In this document: piece after piece, positions 54,550 to 62,818 of the stretch | How the letters are laid out: each line of letters starts with the position of its first letter | How positions within the stretch are numbered: the first letter of the stretch is position 1 | Source: Rheinheimera sp. | GTDB taxonomy: Bacteria; Pseudomonadota; Gammaproteobacteria; Enterobacterales; Alteromonadaceae | Reading direction: 5' to 3' | Assembly (NCBI GenBank): GCA_003482455.1 | Contig: DMYW01000020.1 | Location: forward strand, 16,089-80,088 | Length of the DNA: 64,000 bases | Position numbers and translations under genes: made by a program | Notes under the pieces: generated by a model | The model's input: the letters and a program-made list of their open reading frames with translations, nothing else | What the model was told of the DNA's origin: nothing | Database searches by the model: none

Positions 54550-55317
54550 CTACCATTTCCGTTTCGGAGCGAACAATACATCCAAATCGTTGTTTTCGGC
54601 TTCTTCTTTTTTCTGCCGATCTCGAGCATTGCCTTCTTTTAATTCTTCGGCGATTTGTTCAAGGATTTGCATAACTTCAAGGCGACGCGTCTGGATGTAG
54701 TCGTCCGCATAATTTGCGTTTGATAACGTAGCCAGAGCTTTTTCAAAACATTGCCGAGCTGACCCTAGCATATGGTTTGAACGGGCTTGGTTACCACGTT
54801 TGATTTGGCTTTCCACATTAATACGTAACTGTAAATTTTCTAAGCGACGATCTTCATACACCACAATTTGCGTGTCGACGTTACCTCGAGCATGTTCAGC
54901 CCTGAGGATGGTGCGTAGCTTTTTAATACCTTGAATTAAACTGATAATTTGCTTTTCAGCATCCGGCATGACGATGTTTTCAGTGCCCTGATTTGAGGGA
55001 TTTTTGCTGAGTTCCTCTAACCGTTTCTGCGTGTCATTCAAGCGACTTTTCAAGTCACGTGACGAAGGCTCCAATTCAACCATGGCTTCTAAAATATACG
55101 CGATACGCTTTAGCAACATCGTAATAATGGCGTTCGTGAGTGGAACATTCGCGGCATTAAGCAGGATTTCTTCCGTGTCTTCCAGCATCGAGCGAAGTTT
55201 AGCAAACTCAGCTCTTTTTAATGTCGCAAGTCGATCCTTGTGTTGTTGCACTGCGTTCATAATGACCGCAATGATCACGAGCGCTATCACCAGAACGATG
55301 ATGATAGAAAAAATCAT
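54550..55317 (-). CDS. Coiled-coil inner-membrane protein of unknown function
   Basis: A 255-residue protein: one N-terminal helix (IFSIIIVLVIALVIIAVIM, residues 2-20), then an almost wholly helical, highly charged cytosolic part with long coiled coils (KSRLNDTQKRLEELSKN and the C-terminal EQIAEELKEGNARDRQKKEE). Orthologues in related genera are sometimes labelled DNA repair ATPase, but no Walker motif is visible, so I do not use that name. ATG 55317 follows CGAGG; an upstream GTG at 55323 lies in that site. It is 66 bases after the histidine kinase gene on the same strand and may share its transcript. Confidence 0.7.
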   Translation of the reverse strand: MIFSIIIVLVIALVIIAVIMNAVQQHKDRLATLKRAEFAKLRSMLEDTEEILLNAANVPLTNAIITMLLKRIAYILEAMVELEPSSRDLKSRLNDTQKRLEELSKNPSNQGTENIVMPDAEKQIISLIQGIKKLRTILRAEHARGNVDTQIVVYEDRRLENLQLRINVESQIKRGNQARSNHMLGSARQCFEKALATLSNANYADDYIQTRRLEVMQILEQIAEELKEGNARDRQKKEEAENNDLDVLFAPKRKW

Positions 55318-55388
55318 CTGCACCTCGGAAAGCAGTTATCCATGCATCTTAACCACAAATCGTCGAAAATGCCATGTTGATCAACAAG

Positions 55389-56081
55389 TCACGGTAGATA
55401 CAGGCTAAACAAAGCGCCGCCATATTCACTGTGATTTTGCATCTCGATCCGCCCAGCGCGTTCGTGGTTGCGATGCGCTTCAGCGATTAGCTTTGCAAAA
55501 AATAGGCCTAAACCTGTACGCCCAGCAGACAAATGAAAAGAATCTGTCGATTCTTGTGCTTGTTCCAGCATTTCTATCGGATATCCACTGCCGTCATCAT
55601 GGATTTGTACGACCAACCAATTGTCTTCAATAAAGGCTTTTAACAAAATTTTACTTTTTGAATAGCGCATGGCGTTGATCAACATGTCGTTGAGCAAACT
55701 ACTGACGAGGTCATCGTCAAAAAACCAACACAAATCGCTGTCGCATTGCACCTCGACAAGAATTTGGCGTTGTGTACTATACATTTCGTTTTTTAGCACC
55801 AATTCTTCGAGCATATCTTGCAGTGGATATTCATCTTGATGCAGCGGGAGTTGGTTTTTTTCGATGCGATACAACGCGAGCAGTTGCAATAAGTTGCTGT
55901 TCAAACGATTGGCTTCATAGTGAATTCTGCTGAGTTCGCTACTGGCACTATCGGATGTTTCTGCCAGTTCTTGTCGCAAACTGTCCATCGACTGCAGCAA
56001 CATACATAACGAATTTTTCATGTCGTGCACAGCCGATGCCAGCACGGTAGCGAAGTCAATTTCTGGATGTTCCACAAGCAA
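55389..56081 (-). CDS. Orphan cytosolic sensor histidine kinase
   Basis: A 230-residue protein with no membrane segment or sensor domain. The phospho-accepting His19 lies in SAVHDMKNSLCML. A dimerisation helix pair follows, then the ATPase domain with N box (LLNDMLINAMRYSKSK), G1 (DDGSGYP) and G2 (GRTGLGLFFAKLIAEAH). It is a minimal kinase and may take its signal from a partner, perhaps the neighbouring coiled-coil membrane protein. No response regulator is in the window. Divergent from cysB. Confidence 0.85.
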   Translation of the reverse strand: MLVEHPEIDFATVLASAVHDMKNSLCMLLQSMDSLRQELAETSDSASSELSRIHYEANRLNSNLLQLLALYRIEKNQLPLHQDEYPLQDMLEELVLKNEMYSTQRQILVEVQCDSDLCWFFDDDLVSSLLNDMLINAMRYSKSKILLKAFIEDNWLVVQIHDDGSGYPIEMLEQAQESTDSFHLSAGRTGLGLFFAKLIAEAHRNHERAGRIEMQNHSEYGGALFSLYLP

Positions 56082-56246
56082 TCCTCAGACAATCTTGTTA
56101 TAAAAATTCACTTTTTAATAAAAAAAGCTAGGGGTTCGACCATTCTTTCGCTAGTATCAAACTATAGCGGATAGGCTTGTCACATGCTGCATTGTTGATG
56201 TGACGCATTCGCCATCGTCGTATTCTCGAATCTGGACGCTAATACT

Positions 56247-57224
56247 ATGAAATTACAACAGTTACGCTATATCGTGGAAGTGTTGAACCACAATTTAAAT
56301 GTGTCAGCTACCGCAGAAAGTTTGTACACATCACAACCAGGCATCAGTAAACAAGTTCGGATGTTAGAAGATGAGCTGGGTATCCAAGTGTTTGGGCGTA
56401 GTGGTAAGCATCTGACTCATGTCACGCCAGCCGGGCGCGATGTGATTGAAATTGCTCAGCAAATCCTCGCTAAAGTAGAAAGTATTAAAGCGGTTGCTAA
56501 AGAACATACCCTACCAGATCAAGGCAAACTGAATATTGCAACCACGCACACTCAAGCACGATATGCTTTGCCTGGCGTGATCAGTGGCTTTATCAAAAAA
56601 TATCCAAAAGTGTCATTGCACATGCATCAAGGCACGCCGCAGCAAATTTCTGAAGCGGCGAGTCGTGGTGATGCCGATTTTGCGATCGCCACTGAAGCCA
56701 TGCATTTATTCAGTGATTTGATTATGCTGCCTTGTTACCACTGGAATCGCAGTGTCATTGTACGTACTGATCACCCGCTGGCGACGTTGGCCCGTAAAGT
56801 GGAAGTCGAAGATGTCGCTCAGTATCCGATAGTGACTTATGTGTTTGGCTTTACCGGTCGTTCTGAATTGGACCGAGCGTTTGGTGAAAAGGGCTTGGAA
56901 CCTAAGATAGTCTTTACCGCCACCGATGCTGACGTCATCAAAACGTATGTTCGCTTGGGGCTTGGTGTGGGCGTGATCGCATCGATGGCGATGGACAAAG
57001 ATCTCGACAAAGATTTGGTGTCGATTGATGCGAGCCATTTGTTTGCAGCGTCAACGACCAAAATCGGTTTCCGCAAAGGTTCATTCTTACGCACTTATAT
57101 GTATGATTTTATTGAGCGTTTTGCACCTCACCTGACAAAAGATGTGGTAGAACGCGCCAATATGATGCGCAATCAAGAAGAAATTGACCGGATGTTTGCT
57201 AAAGTGCAATTGCCAGTCCGTTGA
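56247..57224 (+). CDS. cysB: LysR-type regulator CysB
   Basis: Master activator of sulfate assimilation and cysteine synthesis, responding to N-acetylserine. 325 residues against 324 in E. coli. The N-terminal helix-turn-helix (LNVSATAESLYTSQPGISKQ, residues 17-36) and the effector-binding site TTHTQARYALP (near residue 100) agree with CysB. The topA-cysB neighbourhood is conserved. Strong terminator downstream. Confidence 0.96.
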   Translation: MKLQQLRYIVEVLNHNLNVSATAESLYTSQPGISKQVRMLEDELGIQVFGRSGKHLTHVTPAGRDVIEIAQQILAKVESIKAVAKEHTLPDQGKLNIATTHTQARYALPGVISGFIKKYPKVSLHMHQGTPQQISEAASRGDADFAIATEAMHLFSDLIMLPCYHWNRSVIVRTDHPLATLARKVEVEDVAQYPIVTYVFGFTGRSELDRAFGEKGLEPKIVFTATDADVIKTYVRLGLGVGVIASMAMDKDLDKDLVSIDASHLFAASTTKIGFRKGSFLRTYMYDFIERFAPHLTKDVVERANMMRNQEEIDRMFAKVQLPVR

Positions 57225-57242
57225 TAGACCGACACTGCGGCG

Positions 57243-57272
57243 AAAAACGGCGGTGAATACCGCCGTTTTTTT
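57243..57272 (+). terminator. Intrinsic terminator after cysB
   Basis: AAAAACGGCGGT-gaat-ACCGCCGTTTTT plus two T. Confidence 0.92.
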
Positions 57273-57412
57273 ATGGACGTACTGTCCTAGCGTGCAACCT
57301 AAGCGCCCCACACATCGATAATCCAATCGCAAGCCGGCAGGTTGTAGAGCGCTCTATTACAGCCGCATTCGAATCAGTTTCCCTATCCGCCTTCGGCACT
57401 TATATCACATAT

Positions 57413-57436
57413 AGACGTCTAGAAGTTGATATGTCT
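57413..57436. promoter_or_regulatory. MetJ operator before metR (three tandem met boxes)
   Basis: Three contiguous 8-mers: AGACGTCT (8/8 to the MetJ consensus), AGAAGTTG (5/8) and ATATGTCT (6/8). They lie 57 bases before the metR ATG. MetJ with S-adenosylmethionine binds tandem 8-mers co-operatively, so metR is expected to be repressed when methionine is plentiful. Confidence 0.8.
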
Positions 57437-57492
57437 AAAATAAGGCGGTAAGCTGAGGCCAGCTAATCGCCCGACCTTTGAGCAGAGTACGT

Positions 57493-58374
57493 ATGATCGA
57501 CATCAAATTACTCCGAACGCTACATGCAGTTGCTTCGACCGGTTCACTGCAAGCTGCAGCCGCGCGTTTGTACGTGACACAAAGTGCCTTGTCACACCAA
57601 TTGCGTGATGTCGAACAGCGGCTAGGTGCGCCGTTGTTTGTCCGCAAATCGCAGCCGTTACAGTTCGGTTGGCAGGGCCAACTGCTGCTGGATTTGGCCC
57701 ACAGGCTGCTGCCAGAGATTAGCGCTGTCGAGCAGCAACTGCTATCGCATCAGCCAACGCTCGACCAACTGCGATTAACCGTGGAGTGCCATGCATGTTT
57801 TCATTGGTTATTGCCGGCGTTGAAGGCTTTTCGGCAGCAACATCCAGACGTTGATCTGCAACTAGTTACCGATATTGACCATCATGCGGTTGAAGCCATG
57901 GTGCAAGGAGAGCTCGAATTGGTGCTCACCACAGATCAGCGATTAGAGTCTCAAGTCCGTTATCAACCCGTGTTTGAATTGGAACTGCTTGCCTATATGG
58001 CGCCTGAGCATCCGCTCGCGCAAAAAGACTATGTCGAACCAAGTGATTTAGTCCGTGAAGTGCTGTTGACCTATCCAATAGAACCCGAACGACAAGATTT
58101 GTTTCGGTTTTTTTTAGAGAAAAACCAGTTTGAAGGGCGGCAGCGCCACGTCGCACAAGCCAGCCAAATGCTGCAATTAGTTGCGGCAGGCGAGGGCATC
58201 GCTGTGTTACCAACTTGGTTGCAAGAGCCATTTGTGTCACAAGGATTGATCGTAACCAAGCCGTTAGGGCTTTGTGGATTGAAGCGGACTATGTACCTTG
58301 CTATACCACGACATCTACAACATGCCGTGCTTGCTAAATTCTACGCACTACTGCGGCAGTTGGCGCCTCGTTAG
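57493..58374 (+). CDS. metR: LysR-type regulator MetR
   Basis: Activator of methionine synthesis genes such as metE, with homocysteine as co-effector. 293 residues. The N-terminal helix-turn-helix region SLQAAAARLYVTQSALSHQL and the block RLGAPLFVRKSQPLQF are near-identical to E. coli MetR, as is VECHACFHWLLPAL near residue 95. ATG 57493 (MIDIKLLRTL) is the family start. The tandem MetJ boxes upstream fit a methionine role. metE is not in the window. Confidence 0.93.
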   Translation: MIDIKLLRTLHAVASTGSLQAAAARLYVTQSALSHQLRDVEQRLGAPLFVRKSQPLQFGWQGQLLLDLAHRLLPEISAVEQQLLSHQPTLDQLRLTVECHACFHWLLPALKAFRQQHPDVDLQLVTDIDHHAVEAMVQGELELVLTTDQRLESQVRYQPVFELELLAYMAPEHPLAQKDYVEPSDLVREVLLTYPIEPERQDLFRFFLEKNQFEGRQRHVAQASQMLQLVAAGEGIAVLPTWLQEPFVSQGLIVTKPLGLCGLKRTMYLAIPRHLQHAVLAKFYALLRQLAPR

Positions 58375-58475
58375 CCCGTTCCTGTCCTGTTGTTGGCAGG
58401 GGGCACTGCGTTCGTTGGCGAGCAGCGAGCGCAGAATCTCACGGCGATGGCCAAACAGATTAACGGCATCAGGCA

Positions 58476-58499
58476 TAAAAAAGCCTGCTCTAGCAGGCT
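58476..58499 (-). terminator. Intrinsic terminator of queC
   Basis: AGCCTGCT-ct-AGCAGGCT, followed on the minus strand by six T. Confidence 0.9.
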
Positions 58500-58520
58500 G
58501 TTGCTGTCCGCGGCGCCATC

Positions 58521-59183
58521 TTACTGACTTTCGTAGTCCAACGGATCTGTAGCTTGGTTTAAGGTAAACGCTTCGAGGCGTTCCTGACACGAGCCGCATT
58601 TGCCGCAGGCTTTGGCGCGGCCGTTGTAGCAGGTCCACGTTTTGCTGTAATCCAAGCCCATCGCTAAACCATCCCGCAGGATCTCGATTTTGCTTTCGTG
58701 AAGATAGGGGCTGATGATGTCAATGGGCTCATAGTTGGCGATTTGACAGACGTCGTGCATCTTTTTGACAAACTCTGGACGGCAATCAGGATAGATAAAA
58801 TGGTCGCCAGAATGAGCGCCGTAGTACACAGCTTGCGCATTTAGCGAGACCGCATAACCAACGGCGAGCGATAACAAAATCATGTTGCGATTCGGCACTA
58901 CAGTTGACTTCATGTTATCCGCTGCATAGTGGCCTTCTGGAACTTCGATATTATCGGTTAATGACGAGCCCGCCAAAATTTGGTTAATAGCTGAAATATC
59001 GACAATTTTATGATTGATACCGAGTTCTTGGCAAACCTGACGGGCACATTCCAGTTCGCGGACATGACGCTGACCATAGTTAAACGATAGCGCATACACT
59101 TCGTGGCCGGCTTGGATGGCCTTGTGCAAAACCGTGTATGAATCCATACCGCCGGAATAAATAACAACAACTTTTTGCGGCAT
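58521..59183 (-). CDS. queC: 7-cyano-7-deazaguanine synthase
   Basis: ATP-dependent conversion of CDG (7-carboxy-7-deazaguanine) to preQ0 in queuosine synthesis. 220 residues: PP-loop motif YSGGMDSYT (residues 9-17), SFNYGQRH, YYGAHSGDHFIYPDCR, and the C-terminal zinc site CYNGRAKACGKCGSC. Divergent from queE across 88 bases, so both enzymes of successive steps may share a control region. Confidence 0.96.
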   Translation of the reverse strand: MPQKVVVIYSGGMDSYTVLHKAIQAGHEVYALSFNYGQRHVRELECARQVCQELGINHKIVDISAINQILAGSSLTDNIEVPEGHYAADNMKSTVVPNRNMILLSLAVGYAVSLNAQAVYYGAHSGDHFIYPDCRPEFVKKMHDVCQIANYEPIDIISPYLHESKIEILRDGLAMGLDYSKTWTCYNGRAKACGKCGSCQERLEAFTLNQATDPLDYESQ

Positions 59184-59271
59184 TCGTGCAGCTCCCGTTA
59201 TAATGGTCGGCTAATTTTTGGGGCGCGCATTGTACTTTAATTTGCGCCGAAGCTAAAGGACAACAAATCTG

Positions 59272-59937
59272 ATGTATCCGGTAAATGAAATTTTTGAAAC
59301 GATCCAAGGCGAAGGCAGCTATACAGGCACGCCGGCGATCTTTATCCGGTTGCAAGGCTGCCCAGTAGGTTGTTCTTGGTGTGACACCAAACACACGTGG
59401 GATGTGGAGCCCGCAAATTTAATCCTGCTCACCCAGACAAGCCGGAAAACGCAAGATAGCGACAGTTATGGCAATGCGACTGCGCAGGAGTTGTTTGCAC
59501 TCATTCAAGCCGAAGGTTATCGCGCACGTCATGTCGTGCTGACCGGTGGTGAGCCATGCATGTACGATTTGAACCCTTTGTGTGATTTGCTTCATGCAAA
59601 CGGCTTTAGTACCCAGATTGAAACGAGTGGCACCTTTGAGATTAAAGCCCCTGCGACGACATGGGTGACTGTATCGCCGAAAGTGAACATGAAAGGTGGT
59701 TTTGACGTGCTGACCTCGGCATTGGAGCGAGCCAATGAGATTAAGCACCCGGTGGCGATGGAAAAACACATCGACGATTTAAAGAATTTGTTAGCGCGCA
59801 TCGATACTAGCGGCAAGCTAGTGTATCTGCAGCCGATTAGCCAAAAAGCCAAAGCGACTCGTCTAGCGATCGAAATGTGCAAAACCTACAACTGGCGCCT
59901 CAGCGTGCAAGTGCATAAATATTTAGGCATCAATTAA
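59272..59937 (+). CDS. queE: 7-carboxy-7-deazaguanine synthase
   Basis: Radical SAM enzyme making CDG from 6-carboxytetrahydropterin, the step before QueC. 221 residues with CxxxCxxC in GCPVGCSWCDTKH (near residues 30-42). The N-terminal NEIFETIQGEGSYTG and the VLTGGEPC motif (near residue 88) follow. A stretch after the cluster motif is family-typical for the gammaproteobacterial form. The stop overlaps the stop of the convergent LON-domain gene by three bases. Confidence 0.95.
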   Translation: MYPVNEIFETIQGEGSYTGTPAIFIRLQGCPVGCSWCDTKHTWDVEPANLILLTQTSRKTQDSDSYGNATAQELFALIQAEGYRARHVVLTGGEPCMYDLNPLCDLLHANGFSTQIETSGTFEIKAPATTWVTVSPKVNMKGGFDVLTSALERANEIKHPVAMEKHIDDLKNLLARIDTSGKLVYLQPISQKAKATRLAIEMCKTYNWRLSVQVHKYLGIN

Positions 59938-60530
59938 GTCGTTGTGTCAGCTTCGTCTGCCAACCACTGTGCTAAGACGGCAAGTGCGGGTTCGGCAGAA
60001 GTTGCGTTGTGAAGTTGCTGCTTTAACGGAGCTGGGATCGTCAATATCTCTAACCAACGTTTGGCGAGCGCTGCAGCGTCTGTAATAGACCCTTGGTCAT
60101 GATACAGACTCGCCAGTTCCGGATTGTCTTGATAGACGTGTTCCAGAGCTTGTTTTATCGCTGTGTAGTTTTCGTCTAGAGGTAGCATCGGCCAATCATC
60201 AAGCAGCTCGACATTTGCTATATGCAGCTGGTCTGGTTCTTGCCAGCGTTCGATGATTTTCACACGTGACTTACCTTCAATTGTGATCCCCAGCAGTCCG
60301 TCTTCTAACTGAGTAAAATCGATAATGTGGACCAAGGTTGCAATCGTGCAGATCCGATCAGGGTGCTGCGCCGCAACATATGGATTAAGCAATGCGCTGG
60401 CAAAAGGACGCTTATCAGCTGCCGCTTCTCGGACCAGCCGTTGATATCGGGGTTCGAAAATTCGCAGACGCATTCTGCCGCCGGGCAGAATCATTTGACT
60501 CAGTGGGAATAATGCGAGTTGCAGTGTCAT
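59934..60530 (-). CDS. LON substrate-binding-domain protein
   Basis: A 198-residue protein matching only the N-terminal substrate-binding domain of Lon protease. LALFPLSQMILPGGRMRLRIFEPRY is at residues 5-29, then LLGITIEGKSRVKI. There is no ATPase or protease domain. Such stand-alone proteins are widespread in gammaproteobacteria and of unknown role. ATG 60530 (MTLQLALFPL) follows AGAGG; the longer frame is not needed. Convergent and overlapping with queE. Confidence 0.83.
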   Translation of the reverse strand: MTLQLALFPLSQMILPGGRMRLRIFEPRYQRLVREAAADKRPFASALLNPYVAAQHPDRICTIATLVHIIDFTQLEDGLLGITIEGKSRVKIIERWQEPDQLHIANVELLDDWPMLPLDENYTAIKQALEHVYQDNPELASLYHDQGSITDAAALAKRWLEILTIPAPLKQQLHNATSAEPALAVLAQWLADEADTTT

Positions 60531-60685
60531 GTGTTTACCTCTGTACATGCTTCGATACGCAGTAACTATTTCGCTGGATCGACAAATCACAAAGATTTTT
60601 GCGAAGACGGCCGATACTCTGACGTCCGTATTAATTTTTTGCTAATGTATTGAGCATTCGCACAGCAGGAAAACGTTGTAGATTT

Positions 60686-61444
60686 ATGAAATATCTGATT
60701 TTTTTGCTACTAGGCTTTTCAAGCATTGGCCACGCCTTACCACAACTAGAAAACCTGCCACTGCTGGGGCAACCCATTCGTGCCGTGATTAGTGAAACCA
60801 ATCCACCACCATTTGCCATGTTTGATAGTCAGGGGCAATTAACGGACGGTATAGGCAAAGCCATCGTCGATACCCTTGCCAAAGATCTACGGGGTGTGGC
60901 TGAATACCAAAATGTGCCACGTGGTCGTGTGCTGGAGTGGCTACGCAGTGGTCAGGCGGACTTAGCATGTTTTTTAAACCCAGATTGGGTTGATGACCCA
61001 AAAGCGGTCGATTGGAGCGTGCCCTTGCTGACTAGTCAACAAGTGATTGTGCGACGTCGTGACAGTGCTTCAATAACGCAACTCAATGATTTAATGGGGA
61101 AACGTGTTGGAACTACTCGCGGATTCTTCTATCCAGAGTTTCAGACGGCGTTTTTGCAAAAACAAATTATTCGGGACGATGCGATTAGTTTAACCAGCAA
61201 TTTACAACGACTAGCCCAAGGGCGGCTGGACGCAGTCCTGTCGGTGGATCTGTCGCTGAATTTTACATTGCGCCACAATCCGCAATGGGCAGGGTTGTTT
61301 AGTGCCGATTTGTTATGGAGCGAAGCGCCACAACTGATGTGTGCAGTCAGCCAGTCCTCGCCAAAAAGGGTACAGCTATTGCGGCAGTTGTCGCGATTGC
61401 AAGCGGAAGGGCGCCTTGACCAGTTGATTGCGCCGTACAGATAA
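60686..61444 (+). CDS. Periplasmic solute-binding-like protein (family 3)
   Basis: A 252-residue protein with a signal peptide (residues 1-17, cleavage after GHA) and a bacterial extracellular solute-binding protein family 3 fold. ISETNPPPFAMFDSQGQLTDGIGKAIVD, PRGRVLEWLRSGQADLACFL and LMGKRVGTTRGFFYPEF are typical. There is no ABC permease nearby, so it may be an orphan sensor or binding protein. ATG 60686 (MKYLIFLLLG) gives a proper signal peptide; the longer ORF start does not. Confidence 0.75.
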   Translation: MKYLIFLLLGFSSIGHALPQLENLPLLGQPIRAVISETNPPPFAMFDSQGQLTDGIGKAIVDTLAKDLRGVAEYQNVPRGRVLEWLRSGQADLACFLNPDWVDDPKAVDWSVPLLTSQQVIVRRRDSASITQLNDLMGKRVGTTRGFFYPEFQTAFLQKQIIRDDAISLTSNLQRLAQGRLDAVLSVDLSLNFTLRHNPQWAGLFSADLLWSEAPQLMCAVSQSSPKRVQLLRQLSRLQAEGRLDQLIAPYR

Positions 61445-61484
61445 CAAGGAATGGTGTCGAACGCGTGCGCAACACCACCTTATG

Positions 61485-61916
61485 TCAGTCTTGACGGACC
61501 GGATCGTCTTTTAGTTTCGGGATTTTTAAGCCAAGCTCACGGCCACGATGTCTTGCATAATATGTACAGCCATAAAACATCAAACTAGCGCCAATCAATT
61601 CGACTGCCGCGATAGCTTTCATCATGGGACTACCCACCCAAAGATTCGTCAGTGCATGCAGAAAATAGATCATCACAATAAAATTTGCCCATGCCAAGGT
61701 ATAGGCCTTACCTCGCAGCATGCCCAGTGCTGGCAGCCATAATGGTGTCCACATCATAACCAACAACAAACGTTGGCTACCCATTTGGGGCGGTTCTAAA
61801 TACAAAATCCAGGTCGGGATCAATACTAATAACAACAGATAGCCACATTGTGCGATCCGTAATAAACGGCGTGTTTGCGGTGCCAACGGGAACTCATCTT
61901 CAAACAAAATCTTCAT
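61485..61916 (-). CDS. DUF2069 family membrane protein
   Basis: A 143-residue protein with about four membrane helices (GYLLLLVLIPTWILYL; MWTPLWLPALGML; WANFIVMIYFLHALTNLW; AAVELIGASLMFYGCTYYARH), the DUF2069 pattern. Function unknown. The start overlaps the upstream WrbA-like gene by ATGA, as in the bepA-arsC-wrbA-DUF2069 arrangement of related genera. Confidence 0.83.
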   Translation of the reverse strand: MKILFEDEFPLAPQTRRLLRIAQCGYLLLLVLIPTWILYLEPPQMGSQRLLLVMMWTPLWLPALGMLRGKAYTLAWANFIVMIYFLHALTNLWVGSPMMKAIAAVELIGASLMFYGCTYYARHRGRELGLKIPKLKDDPVRQD

Positions 61917-62476
61917 GCAAAGGTCCTAATTAAACGAGCAAGCCGAGCGCCTAATGCTCGGCATAAGGTAATTTCGTCATTGCTTAACGCGGCATGACCA
62001 TGTTGCAGCGCGACATGGCTGGCACCGTATGGCGTGCCGCCACTCTGCGTTTGATGTAATGCTGGTTCGTCGTATGGTTGGCCAACGATCAGCATGCCGT
62101 GATGTAGCAGCGGGACTATAGCCCCAAGTAAGCATGCTTCCTGACCACCATGCATTGTTGATGATGAGGTAAAAACCGCTGCGGGTTTGTCAATCAGCTG
62201 CCCTTTGAGCCAAATACTGCTGCTTTGCTCCCAAAATGCTTTCATGGCCGCAGTCATTTGACCAAATCGCACGGGGGAACCCAAAGCTAAACCGCTGCAT
62301 TGCGCCAGTTCGTCCAGAGTCACCAGCGGATGCACGGTGTTTTGTCCAGCGTCAGCGACACAACGTAGCTTTGCTTCTACTCCGGCAGCTTCACAACCAT
62401 TGGCAATTTCAATGGCTAAATTGGCGACTGAACCATGCCGACTATGATAGAGCACCAGTAAATAGGGCGCTGTCAT
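61913..62476 (-). CDS. WrbA-like NAD(P)H:quinone oxidoreductase
   Basis: Flavodoxin-fold quinone reductase of 187 residues. The FMN loop YHSRHGSVANLA is at residues 10-21. LALGSPVRFGQMTAAMKAFWEQ (about 63-84), FTSSSTMHGGQEACLL and SGGTPYGASHV are WrbA-type motifs. It probably reduces quinones by two electrons. Overlaps the ArsC-like gene upstream and the DUF2069 gene downstream by four bases each. Confidence 0.88.
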   Translation of the reverse strand: MTAPYLLVLYHSRHGSVANLAIEIANGCEAAGVEAKLRCVADAGQNTVHPLVTLDELAQCSGLALGSPVRFGQMTAAMKAFWEQSSSIWLKGQLIDKPAAVFTSSSTMHGGQEACLLGAIVPLLHHGMLIVGQPYDEPALHQTQSGGTPYGASHVALQHGHAALSNDEITLCRALGARLARLIRTFA

Positions 62477-62817
62477 AGCAGTTCTAGCAACCTTTCTGAA
62501 GGGCGTCCTATTACCGCCTGCTGCCCATTACTTAAAATAGGCCGCTCGATTAATTTGGGCTCTTGCAGCATAGCACTAATGAGTTCTATGTCACTGAGTT
62601 CTGGGTTGGCTAAGTTCATGCTCTGATAGGCGTCTTCTTTTGTTCTAAGCAATTGCCGAGCTGTGATGCCCAGTTGTTGCAACAATTGTGTTAGCTCTGC
62701 AGCAGTCAGTGGTTCAGTGAGGTAATTACGAATTTGAAATGGTTTGCCGCTTTGCTCGACGAGCGTTAAGCCTTCACGGCTTTTTGAGCAGCGATTATTG
62801 TGAAAATAAGTCAGCAT
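62473..62817 (-). CDS. ArsC-family reductase-like protein
   Basis: A 114-residue thioredoxin-fold protein with the ArsC pattern: YFHNNRCSKSREGLTLVEQ (Cys10 is the catalytic position), IRNYLTEPLTAAEL, LRTKEDAYQ and the C-terminal IERPILSNGQQAVIGRP. It fits E. coli YfgD, an uncharacterised arsenate-reductase-like protein next to bepA. Arsenate reduction is not proven; no other ars gene is here. It starts one base after the bepA stop. Confidence 0.88.
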   Translation of the reverse strand: MLTYFHNNRCSKSREGLTLVEQSGKPFQIRNYLTEPLTAAELTQLLQQLGITARQLLRTKEDAYQSMNLANPELSDIELISAMLQEPKLIERPILSNGQQAVIGRPSERLLELL

Positions 62818-62818
62818 A

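Noticed and set aside
56125..56150. GGGTTCGAC stretch resembling a tRNA T-arm
   Set aside because: No acceptor, D or anticodon arms around it; no tRNA gene found in the window.
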